Positions 18,371-27,059 of a stretch of DNA of 64,000 nucleotides are shown in pieces; the stretch's first letter is position 1, and each line of letters starts with the position of its first letter. Source of the stretch: Mucilaginibacter lacusdianchii (GTDB lineage: Bacteria > Bacteroidota > Bacteroidia > Sphingobacteriales > Sphingobacteriaceae); contig NZ_WSRW01000002.1 in NCBI RefSeq assembly GCF_009770985.1, positions 992,001 to 1,056,000 of the forward strand. The letters are read 5' to 3'. The notes beneath the pieces are model-generated. The model made no database searches, had not been told where the DNA came from, and was given only the letters and a program-made list of their open reading frames with translations. The position numbers and the translations under genes are program-made.

Positions 18371-18406
18371 AAAAAGGGCGCAGCATGTTATGCTGCGCCC
18401 TTTTTT
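18371..18406 (-). terminator. 15-bp perfect hairpin terminator with T-run
   Basis: Arms 18371-18385 and 18391-18405 pair perfectly around TGTTA, with a GC-rich core (GGGCGCAGCA). On both strands the hairpin is followed by T's. It follows the broken gene that ends at 18426. Confidence 0.88.
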
Positions 18407-18425
18407 ATCCGAAATCATATCTGCT

Positions 18426-19301
18426 TTACCAGTTAGTAAGCATATAATTAACGTTGTTTTTACGAGATGATGTAACAGCTATCCCTTTGGTACCATCGTC
18501 TAAGAAAGAAAAACCTTCCAGTTCGTCTATCCGACTGTCAATGTCAATTTCTTTGATAACAGACATTTGGTTGCTTTGCAGCGATTTTTCCAAATCGACA
18601 TATGTAAAACGCCACTTGCGACCTTCTACTTGGTTCTGTATTAGTACCAGAATATTTTTATCTGCCAGGTAATGCAGGTTTTGCACCCAAGGTGAGCAAG
18701 CAAACTTTTTAAATAGTACGCCCGGTTCTGAGGTTCGTTTACAGGTCTTCAGCCTTTCCGGGTCATACAGACGGATCTCATTGCCTTTGTTTCCGTAATC
18801 GGCAGTGGCTACATACCATTTGCTGTGATATTTTACGTACTCAGGACGCGTACCTTGTATGCAGGCATCATCGTCAATAGTGTTTAGCAGGTTACCATCA
18901 AGTGTGCCGGTTTTCAGTAAACCCGGCCAGTTAACCGAATACATAACAGCTTTCCACTGTGTACCTTATGCATTTAGCCGCACCGAGTTTCCGATAAATA
19001 CCGGCAGGTTGCCATGATGGGCTATACCTGTTGGATGGCCTATCACATCCTGTCCATTTTGAGTGAGCTTAATTTCTCTGTGTTGATATATGAGACTATC
19101 CTTGTCAAGCTTATACTCGCGTATTACCCCTACCTCCCTATCGCCATACAAAAAAACACGGCCGTTTTGATAGGAAATACCTTGGCAGGCTCCTAATGAG
19201 TCTACGGTGGTTTCGCGTGTAAGCACCATATCAACGGCTTTGTTGATAAAGGCGGTTGATGCTAAAAAAAGCACAACAGCCAGAAGCCACATTTTTTTCA
19301 T
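18426..19301 (-). pseudogene. Exported protein gene interrupted by one in-frame TAA
   Basis: Two halves lie in the same frame: 19301-18966 (111 residues, signal peptide MKKMWLLAVVLFLAS) and 18965-18426. They are separated only by a TAA at 18968-18966. Read through, the junction is SVRLNA-stop-GTQWKAVMYSVNWPGLL and the whole would be about 290 residues. The second half keeps normal coding character to its own stop, so there is one nonsense change and no frameshift. The protein is unfamiliar to me; repeated short beta-rich segments (NGRVFLYGDREVG, WYVATADYGNKGNE, RFTYVDLEKS, ELEGFSFLDDGTKG) suggest a beta-propeller. The gene starts 26 bp after the YdcF-like gene and shares its operon. A sequencing error or recoding is possible. 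Confidence 0.8.
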
Positions 19302-19327
19302 AGATAATTTTGCAATACAATTAGGTT

Positions 19328-20578
19328 TTAAGGATCCATCGGTTCATCCGGATCTATCTGCAATGATTCGATAGCCGGATAAAATTCTAATGCCGTTTCT
19401 GATAACCGCTGCCCTAATTTGTAGGGAACGTAACTTAATTCCTTGCGGCACCGTTCGGCCATGTTGGTAATAAAGTCATTTTGGTACTTATCGGTAACAA
19501 TCAGTCCCGGTTTGGTAAAAGGCATACCGTATCTAAAAACCATACGAACATCATTACGGAGGTTAGTTGTAGTGTGCCGGGCATGAGGCTCAATCATAAT
19601 CACGTTTTCCGGAATGTGCAAGTCATTAACCATGTATGCCTTCATCTCGGCCGCTTCATTATACTTGGTTTTAAAGGGATGCACACTTCCGCCCGATACC
19701 ACAATAAATGGCGCTTTACCAGCACGATACTCGCGGGCAGCGGCCTTACAACGCAGCATGCCTTCGCCACTTAGGGGCGTAATTAAATTATCTGGTCCCG
19801 CCCCCGGAACCAGTATGTGAGAGTAAGGATAAGAGGCCCACTTTATTTGCGGCACTCGGGCAACTGCCGTTTTATTGGCCGTAGTAGTCATCGGCTCAAA
19901 AAATGCTGCATGGCGGCGCTCATTTACTTCCAGATAAGTTAAGGCAGCTTGCAAAGAAGGTTCATAAAATAATGGATTATTTTTAACCGCCTCAGCTACC
20001 TCGGCCGAGCAATCGTACATCAAAGTGTAATAACTTCTGGCTTTTACATTAAAGCTGATGGAATCAATAGCCGGATAATTGGGCTTCTTGCCTTCGGCAT
20101 ATACGCTGATAGCATAATTTACTGCCCGTGAATCTTGCTCCCATGCTTTAACCAATAACTCGGCTGGTGAAGCGGATTTATATAATATATATGCCCCCGA
20201 CGGAATCAGATGCTGGGTTACCAATCTATCCAACGCATTACCAGTTTTGTATAACGCAGTTAAGCGTAAACTTACCGCCTGTATTTCGTCATCGGTAAAT
20301 TTGAGCTGTGCAGGCAGGCATAAAGCATCCTTACATGTGGCCAGAGAATTTTTAAGCACATTAATTTTATTTTGCGCAAGCTTCACTAATTCGACATCGT
20401 TTTTCAATACAGCATTTACGCCCTTATCTTGCTCAAATAAAGTAAGCAGGTAGTAATTTTTAGCCATTACCCAATTACCACCACCTTGCAGTTTATAATC
20501 AGGCTTGGCACCGCCATATTGGGCGTAGCTACAAAGCTTACAGGAAAGTAGCAAAACAAAAAGCAGAACTTTTTTCAT
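19328..20578 (-). CDS. Exported DUF218/YdcF-family protein
   Basis: 416 residues from the ATG at 20578; the frame also opens at a TTG two codons earlier. A signal peptide (MKKVLLFVLLLSCKLCSYAQ) is followed by a helical N-terminal half without recognised motifs. The C-terminal half is of the DUF218 (YdcF/SanA) type: HILVPGAGPDN, then FIVVSGGSVHP, EAAEMKAYMV, IEPHARHTTTNLRNDV and GLIVTDKYQNDF. Known: DUF218 proteins have a Rossmann-like fold; some are linked to envelope permeability or bind S-adenosylmethionine, but no general reaction is proven. Here it is predicted to be periplasmic. It is the first gene of a two-gene transcript with the broken gene. Confidence 0.85.
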   Translation of the reverse strand: MKKVLLFVLLLSCKLCSYAQYGGAKPDYKLQGGGNWVMAKNYYLLTLFEQDKGVNAVLKNDVELVKLAQNKINVLKNSLATCKDALCLPAQLKFTDDEIQAVSLRLTALYKTGNALDRLVTQHLIPSGAYILYKSASPAELLVKAWEQDSRAVNYAISVYAEGKKPNYPAIDSISFNVKARSYYTLMYDCSAEVAEAVKNNPLFYEPSLQAALTYLEVNERRHAAFFEPMTTTANKTAVARVPQIKWASYPYSHILVPGAGPDNLITPLSGEGMLRCKAAAREYRAGKAPFIVVSGGSVHPFKTKYNEAAEMKAYMVNDLHIPENVIMIEPHARHTTTNLRNDVRMVFRYGMPFTKPGLIVTDKYQNDFITNMAERCRKELSYVPYKLGQRLSETALEFYPAIESLQIDPDEPMDP

Positions 20579-20724
20579 AAACAAGAATTAGCCGGCAAGT
20601 TAAATTTTGGCTTGTAAACTTTATGTTAAATGTCACTTGTTTTAAATTTCTGATGAGTAGTGCTTTTCCTAATTAATTTACCAACAATCATTATTTTGAA
20701 TTATATAAATGCCTAATCATAAAA

Positions 20725-20740
20725 GGTAAAAGCTTTTACC
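20725..20740. promoter_or_regulatory. Perfect 16-bp palindrome upstream of the alpha-fucosidase gene
   Basis: GGTAAAAGCTTTTACC is its own reverse complement and lies 78 bp before the fucosidase ATG. A weak promoter follows: TTTA at 20747-20750, 21 bp, then TAATCTTG at 20772-20779, one mismatch from TAnnTTTG. The even-length, A/T-flanked dyad looks like an operator for a dimeric regulator of LacI or similar type. No such regulator is encoded in the window. Confidence 0.6.
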
Positions 20741-20817
20741 AAATATTTTATTAAGAAAAAAGTATTTTGTGTAATCTTGTTGGAATCAACTCATTCATCA
20801 TCACATTTTATTCTCAA

Positions 20818-22215
20818 ATGAAAAAAATCCGGAGCGTCACTCTGTTTATAGCAACTTTGCTTTTAACTTTCAACGTGTTGGGACAGGTAAGTAAATCAAA
20901 CGATTTATATGAACGCCAAAAAGCTTTTGTCGATTTGAAGTTTGGCATGTTTATCCATTTTAATATTCCTACCTATTACAACCAAGACTGGCCGGATCCG
21001 GAAGCATCGCCCATGCAATTCAATCCCACAAAAATGGATTGTACCCAGTGGGCTAAAGCCGCCAAAAGCGCAAACATGACCTACGGCTGCCTTACCACTA
21101 AACATCACAGTGGTTTTTGCGTTTGGGATACCAAATCAACCAATTACAATGTAATGCAAAGCCCCTTTAAAAGGGATGTAGTAAAGGAGTTTGTGACGGC
21201 TTTTCGTAAAGAGGGATTGAAGGTAATGCTTTATTATTCCATACTTGATACCCACCATAAACTTCGCCCAAACCAAATTCAGCCTAAACATATTGCCATG
21301 GTAAAACAGCAGCTTAAAGAACTGTTAACCAAATATGGCCCTATCGAAGCACTGATTATTGACGGTTGGGATGCCCCATGGTCTAGAATATCATATGACG
21401 ACGTTCCATTTGAACAAGTATACAAATTGGTAAAGTCATTGCAGCCTAACTGCATTTTAATGGATTTGAACGGTGCTAAATACCCATCAGACGGGCTTTA
21501 TTATACCGACATCAAAACTTATGAAATGGGTGCCGGGCAGCGTTTATCTAAAGAAACCAACCAAATGCCTGCGTTGGCATGCCTCCCGTTGCAAAGCTCG
21601 TGGTTTTGGAAAACAGATTTTCCAACCACACCGGTTAAAGACCCGGTAAAATTAGTTAACGAAACTTTGGTTCCGCTGAACAAAGCCAATTGCAACTTCA
21701 TACTTAACGTAGCGCCTAACCGTGAAGGTTTGTTTGATGATAACGCATTAGCTGCATTGAAAGTAATTGGTGATACATATAAAAAAGACAATCAACCAGC
21801 TAACTTTAAAGCAACCGGAGCACCCATCATTTCCAAAAACCTGGCTAAAAATCAGCCGGCCAATTCCAGCTGGAGCGATGATATGAACATTATGGATTTT
21901 GCTAATGACGATGATTTTCACAGTTCATGGCAATCAAACCCCGAAGTGAAACAACCTTGGTATGAGATAGCTTTTAAAACACCGCAAACTTTTAACACAG
22001 TTGTTATTTTTGAATCAAAGCCAAATATCCGAAAATACAAGCTGGAGTACGAAGACAATAACCAGTGGAAAACATTTTTTGAAGGAGAAAATACCAAAAG
22101 GGTAAAATTACACCGTGCTTCCAAAATGCACGGCAGCAAAATCAGGGTAACCATTCAGGAAGCTGATTCGTCGCCATCTATTGCCGAATTTCAGGTTTAT
22201 AATGAAGTTCGATAA
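20818..22215 (+). CDS. GH29-type alpha-L-fucosidase with C-terminal discoidin-like domain
   Basis: 465 residues from the ATG at 20818; a TTG-started extension to 20767 is unlikely because the signal peptide begins at this ATG. Signal peptide to about 23 (LGQ). The catalytic domain (about 28-345) contains the GH29 landmarks FGMFIHF (42-48), KHHSGFCVWDTK (95-106) and ALIIDGWD (178-185), which carries the candidate nucleophile Asp182, with Asp185 nearby. The last 110 residues resemble an F5/8-type C carbohydrate-binding domain (WYEIAFKTPQTFNTVVI). Known: GH29 enzymes release alpha-L-fucose with retention. It is transcribed convergently to the GH3 gene and has its own operator-like palindrome, so its control differs from locus B. 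Confidence 0.92.
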   Translation: MKKIRSVTLFIATLLLTFNVLGQVSKSNDLYERQKAFVDLKFGMFIHFNIPTYYNQDWPDPEASPMQFNPTKMDCTQWAKAAKSANMTYGCLTTKHHSGFCVWDTKSTNYNVMQSPFKRDVVKEFVTAFRKEGLKVMLYYSILDTHHKLRPNQIQPKHIAMVKQQLKELLTKYGPIEALIIDGWDAPWSRISYDDVPFEQVYKLVKSLQPNCILMDLNGAKYPSDGLYYTDIKTYEMGAGQRLSKETNQMPALACLPLQSSWFWKTDFPTTPVKDPVKLVNETLVPLNKANCNFILNVAPNREGLFDDNALAALKVIGDTYKKDNQPANFKATGAPIISKNLAKNQPANSSWSDDMNIMDFANDDDFHSSWQSNPEVKQPWYEIAFKTPQTFNTVVIFESKPNIRKYKLEYEDNNQWKTFFEGENTKRVKLHRASKMHGSKIRVTIQEADSSPSIAEFQVYNEVR

Positions 22216-22302
22216 AAAGCAGACAACCAAAGCTTTTATGGTTAACAGCCAAGCAAGTGGACATAGCAAGCGCTAAAAACCGCTAAGCTATATTTATCAA
22301 TA

Positions 22303-22341
22303 AAAACGGGTTATTGCTCTTTATAAGCAATAACCCGTTTT
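22303..22341. terminator. Bidirectional 16-bp hairpin terminator between convergent genes
   Basis: Arms 22303-22318 and 22326-22341 are exact reverse complements (AAAACGGGTTATTGCT) around CTTTATA. It serves the fucosidase gene (+, stop 22215) and the GH3 gene (-, stop 22361). Confidence 0.88.
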
Positions 22342-22360
22342 GCATTTAAGTAAGATACTT

Positions 22361-24664
22361 TTATTTACCAGCTAAAGTAAACTGACTCTCTTTCACATCG
22401 TGTGAATTTGATCCGATAAACACTTTAAAATCGCCGGGTTCTGCTACATACTGCAAATCAGCATTGTAAAACTTCAGATCGTCTTCTTTAATAGTAAATG
22501 TTACCGCTTTGCTATCGCCGGGCTTTAAACTAATTTTCTGGAAGCCTTTCAGTTCCTTCACAGGGCGGGTAATGCTGCCTACCATATCGCGCGTATATAA
22601 CTGCACTACCTCTTTACCTTCTACCTTACCTGTGTTGGTTACCGTAACGGTTGCGGTGATAGACTGGCCAGGTGCAAAACTGTTAGCACTTAATTTAATA
22701 TCGCTGTAAGAAAAAGTAGTATAGCTTAAGCCAAAGCCAAACGGATACAATGGATCGTTACTTACATCCAGGTAGCCTGAGCGGAATTTAGTAAACCAAG
22801 TACCTTCCTGCAATGGGCGACCTGTATTTTTGTGGCTGTAATAAATAGGAACCTGACCTACGTTTTGAGGAAAAGTAACCGCTAATTTACCAGATGGATT
22901 AGCATCGCCAAATACTACATCGGCAATTGCATTAGCAGCCTGGGTGCCGCCAAACCATACATTCAAGATGGCAGGTACATTCTCGCTCTCCCATTTTATA
23001 GCCATTGGGCGACCGGCAAATAATACCAGTACTACCGGTTTGCCGGTTTTTAACAAGGCGGCTAGCAAATGTTTTTGTACTTCCGGAATTTCTATATTGC
23101 TGCGGCTAGAGCTTTCGCCGCTCATTTCAGAGCTTTCGCCCAAAGCTGCAATAACCACATCAGCTTTTTGCGCAGTGGCAACGGCCTCGTTAATGATCAC
23201 TTCTTCCGGACGCTCATCCCGTGGAATATCACGGCCAAACATGGTAGCATTTTTTTGCAGGGTAGCATCAGCAGTTAAGTTAGAACCCATGCTGTATAAA
23301 ATGTTTGCTTTGCTGCCTGCAACAGCTTTTAAACCTTCAAGCAAGGAAGGTGTATTAGCCAAATCGGCATTCACGCTCCAGGTACCGGGCATATTTGCAC
23401 GGGTGTTAGCCAGTGGGCCTACAACAGCAATGGTACCAGCTTTTTTAATCGGCAGTATGTTGCCTTGATTTTTCAGCAACACAAAGGTTTGTGCAGCAGT
23501 TTCGCGGGCAAACTTAACATTGGCCGGCGTCAGAATCTCGGTTTTCGCACGCTTTTCGCTGCAGTACTTGTACGGATCATCAAACAAGCCCAATTTATAC
23601 TTAGCCTCTAATATTAAACGGCATGCGTTATCTATATCGGCCATAGCGACTTTGCCTTCTTGCAAGGATTTCTTAAGCGTTTTAACATATCCTTCGCTCA
23701 CCATATCCATTTCCATTCCGGCTTTTAACGAGCGGGCCGATACTTGCTGTAAATCGCCCAAGCCATGCTCAATAAGTTCGTTTACGCCGGTATAATCTGA
23801 CGTTACAAAACCAGTGAAACCCCATTGTTTACGCAACAAATCAGTTAGCAACCATTTATTGGCAGTAGCAGGTATACCATTGATATCATTAAAAGATGCC
23901 ATAACGCTACCCGCTCCGGCATCAATAGCGGCTTTGTAAGGCGGCAGGTAATCGTTGTACATGCGGTCCAAACTCATGTCGGTAGTATTGTAATCCTTAC
24001 CGGCTTCAGCCGCGCCATACAAAGCAAAGTGCTTTACACAGGCCATAATGGTATTGTTCTTTTTTAAATCATCGCCTTGGTAGCCTTGCACCATTACGCG
24101 GGCAATTTGCGATGCCAGGTAAGTATCTTCTCCGCAACTTTCGGCAATACGGCCCCAGCGTGCATCACGCGAAATATCAACCATGGGCGAAAACGTCCAG
24201 TTAATACCATCGGCACTGGCTTCGGTGGCAGCTACACGTGCAGTACGCTCCACCAAAGGCATATCCCAGCTGGCTGCCAGAGCCAACGGAATAGGAAATG
24301 TAGTTTTATAACCATGAATTACATCCTGCCCAAAAATCAGCGGTATTTTTAGCCGGCTTTTGGTTACGGCTATTTGCTGTGCCTTGCGCACACGGGTAGG
24401 CGTAGTTAAACTGAAAATACCACCTACTTGTCCTTGGGCAATTTTGCCTTCCACGTCATTGCTCACTGCTTCGCCGGTGGTAGCCTCGCCGCCGGTAACT
24501 AAATTCAGCTGACCTATCTTTTCATCAACCGTCATTTTAGCCATCAGCTGGCTAATGAAAGTATTCATTTTAGATTGATCGGCAGGCACCGGTTTGGGGG
24601 CTTGTGCTTGTATAGCGCCGGCGCACAAAGCCATAATGCATACTAGCGATTTCGCTTTCTTCAT
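22361..24664 (-). CDS. Periplasmic GH3 beta-glucosidase, BglX-like (locus B)
   Basis: 767 residues with a signal peptide (to about 21, IQAQA). The GH3 N-terminal barrel (about 38-385) has KHFALYGAAEAG for substrate contacts and the catalytic nucleophile Asp290 in GFVTSDYTG. An alpha/beta sandwich domain (about 395-620) and a C-terminal fibronectin-III-like domain (about 655-755, EVVQLYTRD...RPVKELKGFQK) follow, as in BglX. Known: such enzymes release glucose from the non-reducing end of beta-gluco-oligosaccharides. It is the last gene of a tight set GH144-GH43-SGNH-GH3 with gaps of 0-11 bp. GH3 enzymes are the expected partners for oligosaccharides produced by a GH144-type glucanase. Confidence 0.95.
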   Translation of the reverse strand: MKKAKSLVCIMALCAGAIQAQAPKPVPADQSKMNTFISQLMAKMTVDEKIGQLNLVTGGEATTGEAVSNDVEGKIAQGQVGGIFSLTTPTRVRKAQQIAVTKSRLKIPLIFGQDVIHGYKTTFPIPLALAASWDMPLVERTARVAATEASADGINWTFSPMVDISRDARWGRIAESCGEDTYLASQIARVMVQGYQGDDLKKNNTIMACVKHFALYGAAEAGKDYNTTDMSLDRMYNDYLPPYKAAIDAGAGSVMASFNDINGIPATANKWLLTDLLRKQWGFTGFVTSDYTGVNELIEHGLGDLQQVSARSLKAGMEMDMVSEGYVKTLKKSLQEGKVAMADIDNACRLILEAKYKLGLFDDPYKYCSEKRAKTEILTPANVKFARETAAQTFVLLKNQGNILPIKKAGTIAVVGPLANTRANMPGTWSVNADLANTPSLLEGLKAVAGSKANILYSMGSNLTADATLQKNATMFGRDIPRDERPEEVIINEAVATAQKADVVIAALGESSEMSGESSSRSNIEIPEVQKHLLAALLKTGKPVVLVLFAGRPMAIKWESENVPAILNVWFGGTQAANAIADVVFGDANPSGKLAVTFPQNVGQVPIYYSHKNTGRPLQEGTWFTKFRSGYLDVSNDPLYPFGFGLSYTTFSYSDIKLSANSFAPGQSITATVTVTNTGKVEGKEVVQLYTRDMVGSITRPVKELKGFQKISLKPGDSKAVTFTIKEDDLKFYNADLQYVAEPGDFKVFIGSNSHDVKESQFTLAGK

Positions 24665-24675
24665 TTGTTTGTATA

Positions 24676-25338
24676 TTATTTCTTCAGTAAATAAGGGGTT
24701 AACTCTTTAATCCAGATGCTGTAACCGGCAGGCTGCATGTGCAGCATATCGGGCCTGAATAGTTCGGGCCGTAAACTGCCATCCGGATTGTGCATTTTAG
24801 AATCTACATCAATAAAGCGTGTAGCTTTATAATGGGTTAAGTATTCTTTAATAAGGGCATTAACGTGCAAAATTGTTGCACCAAATTTTGCACGCGATGG
24901 ACTTTGTTTAATAGAGATGTAGATAACCGGCACGTCGGGCTGGTTATTACGGATGTTGGTAAAGAAAGTAGCAAAACGGTTTAATACCTCTATGGCACTT
25001 ACACCATCGGATGCAATATCATTTTCGCCACTGTATATCACTATCTGGCGGGCCTGATAGGGATATACAATATCCTTAATATAATAATTAGCCTGCGCCA
25101 GTGTGCTGCCGCCAAAGCCACGATTAATAGCACCGTAGTTTTTAAACACATTTTCCAATTCACTCCACATTGTGAATGACGAACTGCCTACGAAAAGAAT
25201 ACCGCCTTTTGCCGGTGCATTCAGGCTGTCTTTGGCTTTGAATTTTTGAATATCATCGTAAAAAGCCGGCTTTTGCTGAGCGAACGCTACAGCAACAAAA
25301 CCTGTAATAAACGAGAATAGTAATAAAAGACGTTTCAT
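24676..25338 (-). CDS. Exported SGNH/GDSL-type hydrolase (locus B)
   Basis: 220 residues; signal peptide to about 20 (VAFAQ). The SGNH blocks are visible. Block I is ILFVGSSSFTMW, where Gly51-Ser52-Ser53 replaces GDS and Ser53 is the likely nucleophile. Block II is INRGFGGST, block III is IYSGENDI with the Asn, and block V is RPDMLHMQPAGY with the Asp-x-x-His pair near the C-terminus. Known: such enzymes act on ester-linked acyl groups, for example as carbohydrate esterases. In this operon deacylation of a substituted glycan is the natural role, but the ester is unknown. It directly abuts the GH43-like gene. Confidence 0.9.
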   Translation of the reverse strand: MKRLLLLFSFITGFVAVAFAQQKPAFYDDIQKFKAKDSLNAPAKGGILFVGSSSFTMWSELENVFKNYGAINRGFGGSTLAQANYYIKDIVYPYQARQIVIYSGENDIASDGVSAIEVLNRFATFFTNIRNNQPDVPVIYISIKQSPSRAKFGATILHVNALIKEYLTHYKATRFIDVDSKMHNPDGSLRPELFRPDMLHMQPAGYSIWIKELTPYLLKK

Positions 25339-27057
25339 TTAAGGAATTTTTACGGGTGATGTGGCTTTGCTGACACCGTTTTCATTAAAAGCTTCGATGC
25401 TGAAGTAATAAGTTTGGTCGGTGTTCAGGCTTTTTAAATCAAGTTGTGTGGCATCATATACCAACCACGAGCTATATAATTTATCGGGTGCTATCCCCCA
25501 TTTAATATTATATCCCTGACTACCTTTTACGGCGTTCCAGCTAAGCATAGCATCGCGCCTGTCGGCTGCACGCTTTACCTTAAAATTGCCAGGAGCTTTA
25601 GGTGTAGCACCGTTGCCCTTACCAAACACCCGCAACCCGGATATAGCTAAATTTGCCGGTACATGTATGTTATTATAACGGATATACCGTACGATAACCG
25701 GTGTTTCCAATTGCTGATAATCATTGGGTGCGTCGGCAAAGCTGTCCTTTTTATCAACCAAGGTTACCCAAGTTTTACCATCTACGCTGCCTTCAACAGT
25801 ATAGCGATGATGTAAGCCTGCTACCCGCCCGTACATATCAGCTTTATAGTCGCTGTAGTTAATTTGAACGGCATAAACTTTTGACGGCCTTTGCATATCA
25901 ACCTGCAGCCATTGATGCTCGTCGTTTTTAGCAGCCAGCCAAAAAGTTTTCACGTTTTCGTCCAACGCTTTATCAGCCGAGAACTCGGCAGACTGGGCAC
26001 TGGATGCCGTAACAGGCTTTTTGTATGACAGCAACATCCATCCGGTAAAGGCTCCTTTTTTAGATGGCATGGCGGGCGAGTAATGCGGGTAATCGCCATA
26101 AGAGGTGTTGGTGTACATTAATCCCTGGGCATCAAAACCTGCAGGAAATGCGCATAACCGACGTTCCCAGTTTACGTTTACCGATACGGACATAGAAGCA
26201 AAGTGCCAGTATTGATTACCCGGCCCCAACACCGTGCTGCCATGCCCGGCACCATTGATATAGCCGCCCGGTTTGTATGACACCGGATTGTTGGGTGCGT
26301 AAGTGTACGGACCCAGCGGATGATCGCTTACGTAAACACCATCACCATACACATTAAACTCGGTACCTGGTGCGGCGTACTGCATGTAGTACTTGTTGTT
26401 ATGCTTGGTAAGCCATGGGCCTTCTATATACCCTTTTTCTTTGCTGGTATGGTTTTCGCCAAAACGCTCCCAACCATTTTTGTCAGCATCCAGGTTAAAC
26501 AGCTCGTGTATTTCTTTAGCCGGTTTGAAATTTTTGGTTCGGTCTAACTCACGGCCGCGGATGGGATATACATTAGATGAACCCCAGAACATATAAGCCT
26601 TGCCGTCATCGTCAATAAACAGATCAGGGTCTTGCAAATCATTCAAAATAAAAGGCACAGCCTGCCAGTCCCCTTTTTTGGGATTGCTGGTGTATAAAAT
26701 GCTCATAGAGCCCGACGGATCGCCGGCTGCGTACAATACAGAATCTTTGTAATTATGAACAGCGGGCGCGTTATCTCCTTGAAAATACCATTTCTCGGGA
26801 GTTACAAATTCCCAGTTGGTTAGATCTTTAGAATGCCAGTACCCCAGCGAACGGGTAACAAACATGTAGTACTCGCCCTGAAACTTCACCACCGCCGGAT
26901 CAGCTCCTGAACGGTAAGAAAGGCCCTCACTTGCATTATAAATCATGTAAGTATAATCCAAGTTGATGGGATTACAATACGTTTGATTTTGATTGACCTG
27001 TGCCCAGGCAGGAGTACCCAGCAAAAGGCTTATAAGTATTTTAAAGCTTTTGCGCAT
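25339..27057 (-). CDS. GH43-like glycosidase with F5/8 C and fibronectin III domains (locus B)
   Basis: 572 residues; signal peptide to about 20 (PAWAQ). A five-bladed GH43-type propeller covers about 45-330, with the three expected acidic positions: base Asp53 (SGADPAV), pKa-tuning Asp143 (LQDPDLF) and acid Glu212 (YIEGPW). An F5/8 type C (discoidin-like) module spans about 350-470 and a fibronectin type III module about 480-570. Known: GH43 covers arabinofuranosidases, xylosidases and galactosidases, so the linkage cannot be assigned. The intact acidic triad argues for an active enzyme. The discoidin module probably binds a glycan. It starts 2 bp after the GH144-like gene stops. Confidence 0.88.
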   Translation of the reverse strand: MRKSFKILISLLLGTPAWAQVNQNQTYCNPINLDYTYMIYNASEGLSYRSGADPAVVKFQGEYYMFVTRSLGYWHSKDLTNWEFVTPEKWYFQGDNAPAVHNYKDSVLYAAGDPSGSMSILYTSNPKKGDWQAVPFILNDLQDPDLFIDDDGKAYMFWGSSNVYPIRGRELDRTKNFKPAKEIHELFNLDADKNGWERFGENHTSKEKGYIEGPWLTKHNNKYYMQYAAPGTEFNVYGDGVYVSDHPLGPYTYAPNNPVSYKPGGYINGAGHGSTVLGPGNQYWHFASMSVSVNVNWERRLCAFPAGFDAQGLMYTNTSYGDYPHYSPAMPSKKGAFTGWMLLSYKKPVTASSAQSAEFSADKALDENVKTFWLAAKNDEHQWLQVDMQRPSKVYAVQINYSDYKADMYGRVAGLHHRYTVEGSVDGKTWVTLVDKKDSFADAPNDYQQLETPVIVRYIRYNNIHVPANLAISGLRVFGKGNGATPKAPGNFKVKRAADRRDAMLSWNAVKGSQGYNIKWGIAPDKLYSSWLVYDATQLDLKSLNTDQTYYFSIEAFNENGVSKATSPVKIP

Positions 27058-27059
27058 GT

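Noticed and set aside
22944..23468. 174-codon open frame on the plus strand inside the GH3 gene
   Set aside because: Antisense shadow of the GH3 gene; its composition mirrors the opposite strand and no motif is seen.
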